DNA of 31,157 nucleotides from Monoraphidium neglectum (lineage: Eukaryota > Chlorophyta > Chlorophyceae > Sphaeropleales > Selenastraceae): contig NW_014013321.1 in assembly GCF_000611645.1 (NCBI RefSeq), positions 1 through 31,157 of the forward strand. The letters are read 5' to 3'. Shown here piece after piece: positions 11,601-24,200 of this stretch (within the stretch, counting starts at the first letter, position 1; each line of letters starts with the position of its first letter). The notes beneath the pieces were generated by a model that was not told the origin of the DNA, made no database searches, and worked only from the letters and a program-made list of their open reading frames with translations. The position numbers were made by a program, and so were the translations under genes.

Positions 11601-14600
11601 CTCTTCGCGACCGCCAGCCTCCGCCGCGGCGGCGACCGCGCGGGGTGCCTCTCGGGCGCGCTGCTCAACAGAGTGCTCCACTTGCGGGTGCAGCCCCTGG
11701 ACGCCGGCCTGGCGGCAGCAGGCCCGGAAGGCGCCGCGGGCCACGACCTCGCCGCCACCCTGGCACTCCGCCTGACCGGCGTAAGCGGCGGCGCGGAGCT
11801 CGCCGCGCTCATCTCGCGCTTCCACGCGCGCGCGCTGCAGCTGGTCGCCTCCGGCGCCGTCGAGCCGCCGCCCGGCGCACCGCTCACCGCGCGCGCGGCG
11901 CTGCGCGCGGCGCACGCGGCGGCGCGCGTGCTGACAGCTGCGCCCGACACGGCGCCGCCGGCGGCAGTAGCACGCGGAGTGCTGCAGTCGTACCTGCCCA
12001 GCGTCGCAGACGCCCGGCAGCGCGCGCTGCTGCTGCGAGAGCTGGCCGCGCTCGCCGGCGCCCCAGACCTGCGTCGCCTGCACTACGAGACGCAGCAGCC
12101 GCCGCGCCGCGGGCACGACCGCTGGCGCCTGGAGGCGGCGCCGCTCGCGGAGAATGCGGCGGCACTGGAGGCGGCGGTCGAGGCGGCGGCGTGGGCGCTG
12201 GTGGCTGCGTGCGATGACGTGCAGACCGGGGTGGAGCTGGCAGAGGAGGTGGGCTGAGGAGTTCGCGGCTGTGCACACGCTTGGGGTTCATACCGTTTTG
12301 AACTTGAGTGTTCCACTCATTCACGCTAATGGTGGGGGTACCTGGAATCATGGCGCATCAAGTACTATTGCGTGGCTTCATTGATGGTTGCTGTGCGGTG
12401 ACACTCACCAAGAATAATGAGTCAAGCAGTGTGAACAATGCGAGCTTGCAGTGCAGTGCAGGCTGCAACCATTCAGCAGAAGCCGCACACAGCATTGGCA
12501 TTGTAAAGCGCCCACCACTCCGCTGGTCACTTGCATAATAGCCCTTCCCCCTTTGAACCACCACTCCTGCAAAACCTCAGGTGCTCCGGGCCCTCACCAT
12601 TCCACTAAACCCCGAGCGCCGCCACACGCTCCTGCGCCTGCTGGACGACCTGCAGCTGGCGGAAGCGCTACCGCCGGCAGACGGCCGCCGGCAGCTGCTG
12701 CACACCTGCCGCCTGGCGCGTGGCGCGGACGCCGCGGCGCCGCCCGCAGACGCCGCCCTCCGCCGCCTGGGCGCAACGCTACAGCAGCTGTCGTCAGGTG
12801 TTGATACTGCTGCGCGCCTGTTCCTCTGCGGCGCGTCATTTGCCGACGCCCCCGACCGCGCGCTGCAGCTGCGGCGCCTGCCGGGCGTCGCGCGCCACCT
12901 CACCGGCCTCCGCGCAGCGCTCGACGCCGCGCGCCGCGCGCGGGCGCTCGCGGGCGCGCCCGCGGCGGCCGCGCTGCTGGCGCAGGTAGAGGGCGCCGTC
13001 GGCGGCCTTGCCGCGTGGGACGAGCCAGCGCGCTGGCTGGAAGATCTGCGGGTGGTGCGGCCGTTCGTGGCCGCGGCGCAGGATCTCATTGACGGCTGCG
13101 GCGAGTCGTCGCTTTCGTACGAGCTGCAGCAGCTGCTGCTGAGGCCGGTCGCCGAGGTGCGGCGGTCCATGGCGGCCAGCGCGCGAGACATGATCAAGCG
13201 CGCGCCGGCCGGGGCCGCAGACGCCGTGCGAGCGATGCACGCGGCACTCGAGCTCGCGGCCGCGCAGTGGGCGTCCCGGCTGGCGCTGCCGCGGGAGCTC
13301 CTTGCGGCGACCGCCGCAGTGGCAGCGGCGGGCGGCGCCCCTGGGTGCATTGCGGAGCGAGTCAACTCGATCCAGGCCCTCAGCTCGCTCGCTCAGATCA
13401 GGTGTGATCTGGCGGCGATACTGGAGGAGGCCGCCGATGCCGCGGCGGCCGCAGCTGCGGGCGACGCAGTCGAGCGGGAGGCTGCCGGCGGCTGCGCCGC
13501 TGCTGGCGCCAAAGCGGAGGCAAACGGGGTCGAGGCCAAGACAGGTGTGGCGCCTGCTGTGGCAGCTGCAGCAGCAGCGGGATCAGCAGACGCGGGGCAG
13601 ACCCAAGACAACGCCGGCTGTGCAGCAGTCGGGCCCGCCAGTCCAGCAGAGCAAGCGGCAGACGACAGCAGCAGCGCGGCGGCTGCTTCGCCGACCAGCC
13701 GGCCCACCCACGCAGAGGTGTTGCGGGCCCTGGCTGCGCGCGCCGAGGCGCTGCCAGGCAGCTCCCACGGGCTGTTCATCCGCAACCACGCTGCGAGCGC
13801 GGCCGTGCAGCTGCACAACAGCCTGTTGGCATCACTCTGCCGCTTCATGCGCGGCGCGGGCACCGCAGGGCCCGCCCCCCTGAGCGCCGCGCTCGCCTCG
13901 GGCTTCGGCCGCCAGCTGCGGCGCTGCGGCAGCCTGGAGCAGCACAGGGCCGCGGCATTGGTCTGGTCTGGGCTGTTCTTTGCAGATGGGGGGCAGGCAG
14001 CGGCGGCGGCGGTTGCGCGTGGCGGCGTGCAGGTGGTGGACGTGGCGCAGCCGGCCTCCGCACCCGTGGACGCGTGGCAGCTGCCGCTGCCAGATGAAGC
14101 TGACGACAGCGGCTGCAAGCTGCTGCTGCTGCTGACGTCCTCGCAGCACCAGCACCAGCAGCAGCAGGGCGGCCCCGGTGAGGCTGCGACCGTGCCGCCG
14201 CTGGCTGCAGTGTGGCTGGCTCGCGAGCACAGCGAATCGAGCAGCGGGGTCGTGCGCGTCGTCACCTTCGTTTGCCTGGGGGGCGGCAGGGTCGACCCCG
14301 ACATCACCGCATGGGTGGAGCAGGGAGTGCAGCAGCTGGAGACCGACGGCGTCACCGTGCAGCCGCAGCTGCATGCCGTGCGTGTCCAGGGAGGCGGCCA
14401 GGGCGGCAGCTCCCCTGATGCCTCTGCCGCCCCAGCGGCCACGGCCGCCGCGGCGCATGCCGCAGGCGCAGCCGCCCGCCCCGGCGCGGAGGCGGAGGCC
14501 GCCATGGCCGCGGCCTTGATGGAGGCGATCGAGCGGTTTGCGGCAGAGGATTGCGTGGCACAGTCCAGGGGTGAAAGGTCAGCAATCGAGCAGGTGGCAA

Positions 14601-17600
14601 CACAGCAGGCGGCGACCGGACAGGCGCAGCCGTTGCCGCCATTTGAGCGGGCGCAGATTTCTGACAGGCTGCTGCGGGCGTATCAGCGGCTTGAGCAGCA
14701 CGCCAGCAGCAGGGGTGGCGGCAGGCTCGGCTCAGGCGTCCACGCGGGCGCAGAGGCGCTTAGCCACACCGCGGCCGCAGCTGCAGCTCTGCGCGACGCC
14801 GCAGAAGAGGCGGCCGCCGGCGGCCAGTCCGAGGCGGAGGGCGGCGCCGCGCTGCTCGACCGCGCACTGGCCGCGGCGGGGGTGCCGCGGCCATTTGTGC
14901 TGCGGCGGCTGGGCGATGCGGCGCGGGGCGAGGCGGAAGATCAGATTGGGGAGTTGTGCGGGATGGCGACGCTCGCGGAGCGACACGCGGTGCTTGCGGC
15001 TGTTGAAGCCCTGATCGAGGCCTGCAGCGCCGACCCGCTCCCCACGCTGCTGCAGATGCGCAGGCGCCTGCGGGGCGCCGGCGCTGCCCTCGCCGACTTC
15101 GGCGCCGCCTCGCGGCTGGCACGCGTGCTGCTGCGTGCGCCGGCGCTGGCCGTCGTGTGGGTGGCGGGCGGCGGCCAGGTCGAGCGGGCGGCCAGACGCC
15201 TGCTGGCGGCCCACGACGCGGCGCCGGGTGCGGCTGCCTTCATGGCCGGCTTGTGCGTAAACCTGCTCGGCAGCCTCAGCTTCGACGTCGGCAGCGGCGG
15301 CGCCGAGCCGGCCGCTGCGCCAGCGGGCGTGCGAGTGCGGCGGNNNNNNNNNNNNNNNNNNNNNNNNNNNNNNNNNNNNNNNNNNNNNNNNNNNNNNNNN
15401 NNNNNNNNNNNNNNNNNNNNNNNNNNNNNNNNNNNNNNNNNNNNNNNNNNNNNNNNNNNNNNNNNNNNNNNNNNNNNNNNNNNNNNNNNNNNNNNNNNNN
15501 NNNNNNNNNNNNNNNNNNGAGCCGGCCGCTGCGCCAGCGGGCGTGCGAGTGCGGCGGCGGCGGGACACCACATACCTCGCCGCGCGCAGCGACGAACTGG
15601 TGCAGCACTTGCGCAGCCTGGGGCTGCCCTTGAAGGTGGTCGAGAGCAACAAGCTGGTCGACGCACTCATGCCCTTTGCGGGCCTGCTAGACCGCCCACC
15701 CAACCAGGTACCAGACGCGGGATCTGCAGCGGGAGCTGCAGCCGCCGCCGCAGCGGCAGGCGGTGGGCCGTCGGACGGGGACGATGGCGCGCTGTGGCGA
15801 GAGCACGCGCGCGGCAAGCTCGCGGCGGCGTCCGAATCGCTCTCGCGCCTGCTGGCCGCGCTGCGAACTGCAGCGGGCCGCGCCGACCCCGCGCTCGTTC
15901 GCCAGCTGCAGGCCGCGCAGGCCGACTTGGAGCGGCTCGCCGCGGCGCTCGGCGGCGGCGCCGGGGCGCCCGCGGGCGGCGGCGCGTTCGCCCCCGGCGC
16001 GGCGTCCCCCGCGCTGCTGCATCGGGTGCTGCTGGATGCTCATGAAGCCGGCCAACGGGCCGAGGCGTTCTTGTCGCGCCTGGCGGCGGAGCACCCCTGG
16101 GCGGACGCGCTGCGGGGCCTGCAGCAGCTGGAGCAGGAGGACTGCGCCGTCGACCCTGCAGCGTGGCAGCGCACCGCCAGAGCGGGCGCCGAGGAGGACC
16201 AGTGCGACCCGGCGGCGCCCGCGGCGCTGGAGGGGCTGCTGGCGGCGCTGCGGGAGTTGCAGCAGGCGAAGGCGGACGCGGACGCGGCCGGCGACGCCGC
16301 GTCCGCCGCGGCCGCGGCAGCAGCGGCGCTGCTGCGCGCCAACCTGGAGGATGCGTGCTACAGGCGCGCGCTGGCGCTGGCGGCGGGCCTGCGGGAGGCG
16401 CCGGCCGCGTTCAGCGGTATGGTGGCGGCGGGAAGCAGGCGTGATGACGGCGCTGCTGACCTGGATGGCCATGATGAGCAGCAGCGGGCGCGGCTGTCAG
16501 AGCTGCGGGAGCTGTGCGGCGCCCTCTCCCTCGACCACATCGCGCGCAGCCTGCAGCAGCAGGAGCAGCAGCAGCAGCTGCTGCAGCATCCAGGGAGGCG
16601 CTCAGCCAGCAGGGAGAGCGCCGCAGCCCGTGCAGCCGCGGCGGCAAGCGGAATTTTGGTCGGCTGCGAGGACGCCTTGGCTCGGGCATATGCAGGGTTC
16701 AGGTGCCGCCTGCTGATGCCGGCCGCGGCAGTCGCAGCCAGCGCCACGGAAGTTGCGCTGCAGCCCTGCGCCTACTCGCGGGTCGCTGACCTGACTGCAC
16801 AGCTGGCCGGGACCGCCGGCGCTGCAGGCGCGGGGGCGACGGCGGCGGCTGCCGCGCCGGCATTCGGGGGGATGGGGGCTGATGACGGCAGGGCCGGCGC
16901 AGGTGCCATGCTGGACCTGTATCCCTCCCTGACAGCGTCCAAGGCGCTCGCTCGCAGCCTCGACGCAGTCATGAGCGCCTTCCCGCCTGGCACTGCGGCG
17001 CCCCTCGCGCCGGTGGCGCTCGGCTGGGCCGACGTGGCGTGCCTGCTGCAGCCCAGCAGTGAGGTCGCCGCGCAGGTTAAAGCCCTGCTGCAGGCGCCAG
17101 CAGAGCGAGCAGGTGCTGCCGCGCCACCCCAGGCCGCAGGCACGGCAAGCTCCAGGCCCCTCTTTGCAAGCGATGCCACCGGCGACGTGCTGCAGACAGA
17201 GTCTTGGCTGCCTGAGGTTCTGGCAGCTGCCAAGCAGCTGCACGCCGACGACGCGGCCGCAGCCGCCGCGGCGGCCCACGGCGGCGCCCTTGCCGGGCAC
17301 ACGCTGCCTCGCCAGCTGGGTGCGGCGCTGCTGCTCGCTGCGGCCACTGGCGCGGCCGCGGCATCGCTCAACGTCGCACTGGGGCGGCATGCAGCGGCAT
17401 GCAGGGACACGGCGGGCGCACAGGCTGAGGCGGACGCCGCCTTTGACGTGATAGACCAGCGAGAAGCTGAGCTGCGCTCGTCAATCGACGCCAATGCCAA
17501 CGGCGCCCAGCGCCGCGAGACGGCCAAATGGGTCAAGGAGCTTGAAGATAGGAAACACCGCGCGCTGGTGCGCGCGGCGGACGGCTTCCAGGCTCAAGAG

Positions 17601-18134
17601 GTCGAGGCGCTCAACAAGCAGATCGCCGACGCCCGCGCCGCGCTGCAGCGCCTCGATGATGATCTGGCCGAGCTGCGGAAACAGCTGGCAGCCCTGCAGG
17701 CCGACTGCGCGCGCGCACAGGAGCGTGCAGCCGGGGCGCGGCGAGAGAGGGCGGCGGCGGCGGCGGCGCGCGCCCGGCGCGCGCTGCAAGCCGCGGCCAG
17801 CAGTGCCTCAGAGCTGCTGGCCAGGGCAGCGGGCGCGGCAGGCTGCAAGCCTGAGAAATCGGAGCGCGCGTCGCTGTCATTGCAGCTGGAGCTCTTGCAC
17901 CGCGTGGTGGCAGCCGCTCAGCAGCTTCCTGACTGGAGCCCGGCGATGCAGCAACTGCTCGCGGCGCGCGACGCGGCGGCTGATGCGGCCACCGAGCTGC
18001 GTGCGGCGGCAGACGGGCTGGAGGAGGGCGATGTGTTTGGTGGCGCTGCCGCATGGCTTGGGTCTCTGTTGCAGCTCAGCGCCACGGCGCTTTGCGGCTG
18101 CCTGCAGGTTGGTAAAGGTTGCCAGGGTTGAGAG

Positions 18135-18209
<75 letters not shown>

Positions 18210-21200
18210 GATGGCGTACTCGTGCAAATCATAGCGCTTTTCGGTGCAGATTGGAACCAAGCGTTGCTTTACTTCAAAGCACCAACACAGCTAACGCTTC
18301 CCTCAACGCAAACACCTTCCCCACTATCAGGTGTGGCCGCGCTACCAGGCCTTCCTGACGCGCGGCACGGCAGCCGCTGAGCTGGCAGCCCTGCAGCCGG
18401 ACCTGCTGCGGCTGCAGTCAGAGGCGTCCACGCGCGCGGTTTCGCTTCAGCGCGCCGTTTTCGACGCGGCGCCGCCTGCGGACGTGCTGGCCGCCGCGCA
18501 CGAGCTGCTGCTGCTGTGCGGCTGTGCCGATGCTGACGAGGACGCGAGTCACGGCTGGGACGACGACAGCGGCCGTGGCGCAACCAGCCTGCTGTCAAAG
18601 CTGCTGGGGCGCCTAGACGGCAGCCCCGTGCTCGCGCCAGCACGGCGCGGCCTGGCCGCGGCGCAGACGCACCTGCTGCTGCAGGCGCTCGCCTGCCTGC
18701 GCCTCGCGCGCTGCCAGCAGCCCGACCAGGCGCTGGAGGCCCTGGCAGACCGCCTCATGGGCTGGTGCACCGCCGCGGGCTGCGGCCCAGAGGCTCGCGC
18801 TCTTCCAGCCGACGCCGCAGCCCTGAGGGTGCGCGCGGGCGCTCTCGCGGCGCGGCTGCCGTTCGCGCTGCTCGCCGCCGGCGGGGCAGAGCTGCGGGCG
18901 TGCTACGGCCTGGCGTCCGGACCTGCGGAGCTCCTGGTGTCGGCCGAGCGGCGCATCGGCGGCGGCGCAGTGGCGTACCTGCCGGCGTCGTTCGCCCTGC
19001 ACCGCTTTGCAGACCGCCTGGCTGGGATTGGAGACAGCCTGGGCCCCGCACGGGCGGCGGGACAGCTGCAGGCGGCAGACGTGCAGGCGGTGATGCGGAT
19101 GACAGCGGCGGCGCTTGCCGTCTCGCGCCTGCCGGTGATCGGCGGCAGCAGCATCAGCAGTGGCGCCACCGGCAATAGCTTTGAGGACTCCCCGGATGTG
19201 CGTGAAGCGGCGCAGGCAGAGGCGGCCGGCGCAGTGGCAGCCGCTCTTGATGCTTTCAAGGCAGCTACCCTCCACGCAGCCGACGTCCTGACGGAGCGCC
19301 GCCCCGGCATGGCGCCGGCGGGCAGGCGTCTGCGGGAGTGCAGCGAGCGCCTGCAGAAGGAGGTGCTGCGCGCTGAGGTGGCTTCCATCGAGGCCGCGTT
19401 CGCCGCGCACGTCTCCGCTGCGCCTGAGCAAAGGCAGCGCCAGCTGGCCGCCGCGCCGCTGTGGCGGGCGGCGGGCGGCGGCGAGCGCCTGGCGGTGGGC
19501 GGCATGGAGCCGGCTTGGGAGGAGCTGCGGCTGGGAGATGTGCAGCGTCTGCCTCAGGTTGGTGCTGCGGGATGATGACAATGGCTTGGGCATAATTGAC
19601 CAATAGGCCGCCCCTGGGCCTTATCTTTGAGCCCGCACGTGGTTTTTTTTGAATGCCAACGTAGTGTCATGGGGTTTTGATGGGGTGCACAGCAGCTCAC
19701 CGGTGCTTGCGCTGCTGAGCTGCAGTTGGATTTGCACCCCTTTTGGCACGATCTCGCACTGCTGTCTGTGCTAAACCCCTCTCCCTTTCCCGCCCAAATC
19801 CCTGCCCAGCTGCTGCGGCTGCTGGAGCAGTCCGGACCCCCAGAGGCGGCCGGCGCGCTCGGCCTCGGCTCGCCGCTGGCCGTGGCCTGGTTTGCGCAGC
19901 ACGAGGCGGAGCTGACGGCGCTCACGACGGCGATGCACGTGGCGCCTGAGCAGCTCATGACCCTTTTCGACTTCTGTCCCCAGGTGGGCTGTGCATTTGG
20001 GCCAGTGAGCAATAACCGGAGTTCGGGGGGATCGTGGCGGCGGGGTGTGGGGCTGCAAGGGCGTGCATAACAGCCTGCTGCGCACGCTGCCTGCTGCTGT
20101 CCAGCTGCTCGGCCCTGTTTGCTGCTCCGCCTCGGCGGGACCTAATCAGCTGCTGTTCCTTCGTGCTGCTCTGTCCCTTTTTGCTGCTCTGCCAAATTTG
20201 CGATTGCCCGTGTCTGCTGTTCATATGCACTTGCTGGCCGCCTTCAATCCAGGTGCTGCGTGTCAGCCGGCTGATCGGCGAGCTGCACGCCAACGCGGCC
20301 CTCACACGGCGCCTGCTCGACGCGCCGCTTTCAGAGCTGCGGCGCGGCCGTGGCGGCGATGCCAGCGGCGACTGCGGCGGGCTTGGCGCGCTGGACCGCC
20401 TGATGCGCCTGGAGGGGTGGGCTTACGACGAGATCGGCCGGGTCGTTTTTGAAGAGGCGCGCCAGCTGCTGGCCGCCGCCGACGGCGCTCCGCTGGCGGC
20501 GGCCGCGGCGCAGCTGGTGGCGCAGGGCGAGCTGTGGGACGAGGAGGGGAGTCACCTGGTGGAGGCGCGGCGGCTCGCGCGGCGAGGGCTGTTTCAAAAA
20601 GCGGTTGATACGGTGGGTTGCCGCTTGGTCGAGCTCGTGAGAACCGCGCATCCAGCGGCAAGGCTGTGAGAGCAGAAACAGGCCTGTCTGGTGCGTGCCA
20701 TTTCCAGCCAGTGCTCGAGTACCCCCAATTGTCTGCTGAAGGAAGGCACCAGCATCCTCGTCCCCCCCTCGCCCTCATGCCCTGCCTGTACCTGTACCAT
20801 GCAGCAGGCCCTTCCCATGCTGCCGCCTAAGCACCCCACAGCATGCGTGGCAAGACTCTCACCGCACCTCTCCTTGCTTCCGCCTCCCAGATTACCCACT
20901 TTTTTGACCTTTTCACCAGCAAGAAGAAGGAGATCGAGCAGCAGGAGGCTCAATACAGGTCTCTCAAGGACGCCGCCAACGCCCAGCTGAAGCAGGCGCA
21001 CGACAAGAGCCGCGAGCTGGCGGCCGCGCTGGAGGCGGAGGGGCGGCCGCCTTGGGGCTGCATGCTGGATGAGGTCATGCTGGTGCGTGCGCAAGGACCT
21101 GACCTTATGGCTAGGATGGGACTAGCTGCCGCGTGTGTACACTTCTGCTGTATGGGGCACTCCACCCCATGGTACCGGTCAGCCAGATTCTGCTTCGGAG

Positions 21201-24200
21201 TCATCCTATAATCTTAACGCAGCGATGGATGTGCACACAAATCTCCACATCCACTGGACAGGCCGCCGACACCCTCACTGGGAGCCATGGCAACTTCCCA
21301 GCTGCCTGGGCAATTCGCAACCAGTCCAAAGGCGCCGTGGCTGAGCTCCAGATCAGCTCAGCAGAGCCACTCATTTTCTCGATGTCAGAGGCGGCCCGCC
21401 GCCAGCACGGCGGCTGTGCCGCGGTGCGGCTCAGCCTTGAGCACGCGTACTTTGTCAAAGGTGGTGGACAGGGTGCCATGCTCGATCTGCAGCCTGGCGT
21501 GCCGCTGCAGCCGGTCAGCATCGTGATCAACGACCCGGACAAGGCGGCGATACACTTCAGCTTCTTGGCGCAGCGCTCTAGCGAGGCCAGTGGAAGTAAA
21601 GAGCTGGCGGCGCAGCAGCCGATCGGCGGCGGCGTTCTGCGTTGCGACGCCGCCCCGATCGCATCTCTTTGCTGGGAAAGCAGAAGGAGCCGCAAGATCT
21701 ATCTCGGTGCCGGTCCCGGGCAGGATCCGGATGCCCGGACGTCTATGCTGCTGTTCTACGCCGTACGGGTGGCGTACAAGCCACGCCCCAACGCCTGGGA
21801 CCAGCGCACGCCGCAAAGCGCATCCGCACCCGGCAGCGACGCCGGCGGCGCGCGCAGCGGCGGCGGCACAGGCATCAGTGGCAGCGGCGGCGCCGGCGCG
21901 GTGCTGGAGCTGCAAAGTCAGATCGGAACGGCGCTCACCCGTCTGTATGACTTTGACACACAGCTCCGCCGCCTCAAGCCTGGCAGCCTTGGCCCCCGGC
22001 CTCAAGATCCAGCAAGCCTGACGGACGACAGCGGCGACAGGAGCAGCCGCGAAGGCTCAGAGCTGCGCAACAGCGCACACCGGCAGGCGATGAGTGCGGC
22101 TGCGGCACTCGCAAGCCGGGCAGCTACCGCCGCCGCCGCGCAGCACGCGGCGCTCGCTGGGAGCAGCGGTGGTGGCGACGACAGCAGCCAGGACGGCACC
22201 GACGGCATGAGGGCGGCGGCGCGGGCGGCCGGCGAGCTGCTGGCCTGCAGGCAGTGGGCCGACGCATCTGTGGAGGCGCGGCAGCTGCTCAAAGGCATGC
22301 GGGACCTGCCGCTGTTGAAACTGACCTTGGCTGACAAGGACAGTGTTGACAAAGACAGCGCCATCACAGCGTTGGCCACAAGCGGCATGGACGGCGCAGC
22401 TCAGGCCGCCGGCGGCGCAGCGCGGCGCCTCCGCGACGCGCTCGACGCGCAGCTGCTTGCCAGCTTCCGCGCGCTGGCCATGATGATGGCGGTGCAGGCG
22501 GCGGGCGTCAGCAGCATGCGTGAGCTGGAGGAGGTGCAGCGGCGGGTGGAGGGCGGCAAGGGGGCGCTGAAGACCATGGCGCAGGCGATGAGGGTCAGCA
22601 GCAGCGCCAACGCGATGGCGGTCGGGCAGGTGAGACCGTGTGCTGGCACGTCTGCCGCGGCGTGTGGAGGGGTGCAATCTGACGTGCGCAGCCATTTGTT
22701 GCGCCCAAATAAACCTGGATTCTTGTGTTGGGCAATCTCTGGCTCCTTGATCATTGAGATCAAGCAAGAACGCTTGCATGTCATAGCATTCCTTTCTCAT
22801 CCTTCATATCCCTGTCGGGGCATGTGTGCCGCAGCATCAGCCCCATAGTCTTTTGGTTCACTGCTCACACTTCCATACCCACCTCGCCTGTGCGCCCACG
22901 TTCAACCCCTCCTTGCAGCAACCCCCACCCTAACGATACCAATCCTTGGCTCCACTTTCCCGCCAGGCCGAGTTCCTTGATATCGCAATCCGCAGCCTCC
23001 TGTCCCGCCGCCGCCGCATGCTCGAGATGCTCCACGAGGCCCAGCGCCTGCTCCGCGCCGCCCCGCAGCCGCCCCCCGGCGGCGACCCCGCGGCCGCGGC
23101 CGCGCTCGCCGCGGCAATGGCGGCGGCCGCCAGCCGGCCGCGCGACGGCGCGGTCACGTTCTACGAGGGCGCGGAGCCGGGGGTCGTGTTTGCCAGCGCG
23201 CCCGCCGTTGCGCTCGCCTTCGACCCTGTCCTGGCAGGTGGCGCCGGCGGCGCCGCCAGGGCGGTGCAGCTGCACATTGACAACAAGACGCGCGCTCCGC
23301 TCAGCATACACCTGGATGATGATGCGTCCGCTGCCGCAGCTGCCGTCCCAGCAGCGGCGGCAGCAGGAGCAGCGCCTGCGCTGGCGGAGGGCGGCGCCGC
23401 CGCGCCGCCGATCGTGGCGCCGCGCCGGCAGCTGTTGGTGGCACCCGGCCGCGTGGCGGCCATTGAGTTCGAGCTTCGCACGGGCGGCGCCGGCCTCGCG
23501 CCCGGCGAGCACGCGGCGCGCTTCATTCTCACTGCAGGCGGCGGCCGGTCGAGCAGCGGCGGCAGTGGCGGCGCGGCGGTGGCGGTGCGGGTGACTGCGG
23601 AGGCCCAGGCTCTGGACATCAGCCTGGACCCATCGCCGGGTGCGGGCATCGACTTTGGGGAGGTGCCCACTTACAAGCAGCGCGCCACCGCCGTCGTACG
23701 CATCACCAACAATACCGGCGTGCGGCTGCCCATGCGGGCTGCGGTGGCCGCAGCCGCCGCGGGCACCGCCGCGCCGGGCGGTGCAGCAGTCAGCGTGCGG
23801 CCCGAGGCGCGCGTGCTGGCGCCGTTTGAGCGCGACGCGCCGCTCGAGGTGGCGCTGCAGCCGGGACCCCGAGACGAGCTGGTGCAGGGCGCGCTGACTG
23901 TGGCAGTCGGCGGCGCCAGCAACCGCTGGGAGCTGCCGCTGAGCGCGCAGGTCCTGCGGCCGGCGTACTGCCTCGAGCTGCTCGGGCCACAGGGCGAGGC
24001 GATGCGACAGGTGTCTAGCGGCGAGGCGCTGCCGAGGGTCGAGCTGCAGCCCGGGCAGTTCAAGGTGGTCAGCTTGCGGCTGCGCAACACAGGTGGGGGA
24101 CCGTGCGGGGGAGGGCAGGATTATTGATTGCAGGGTGCCGCCTGAAAGTGGAGATAGTCTGCCTTTATGTGATTTTCAAGTTGCTGAGCAGATTGTGAGC

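Noticed and set aside
2..12248. Dynein heavy chain or RNF213 as the identity
   Set aside because: No dynein stalk or microtubule-binding pattern and no RING Cys/His cluster are visible. The AAA motifs (LDELNLAP, FATQNP, RINMS) are closer to the midasin/AAA_5 style.
13393..14505. 370-residue open frame on the minus strand
   Set aside because: Shadow of the Ala/Gln/Ser-rich part of exon 16; composition only, no motif.
15519..16045. Continuation of the exon 16 frame across the Ns in the unshifted frame
   Set aside because: It yields Arg/Gly-rich nonsense after the gap. The other frame reproduces the repeated peptide and continues for 2.5 kb to a good donor site.
17300..17395. Possible transmembrane helix (LGAALLLAAATGAAAASL)
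   Set aside because: It is Ala-rich like much of the protein and lies in a soluble helical region directly before a coiled coil.
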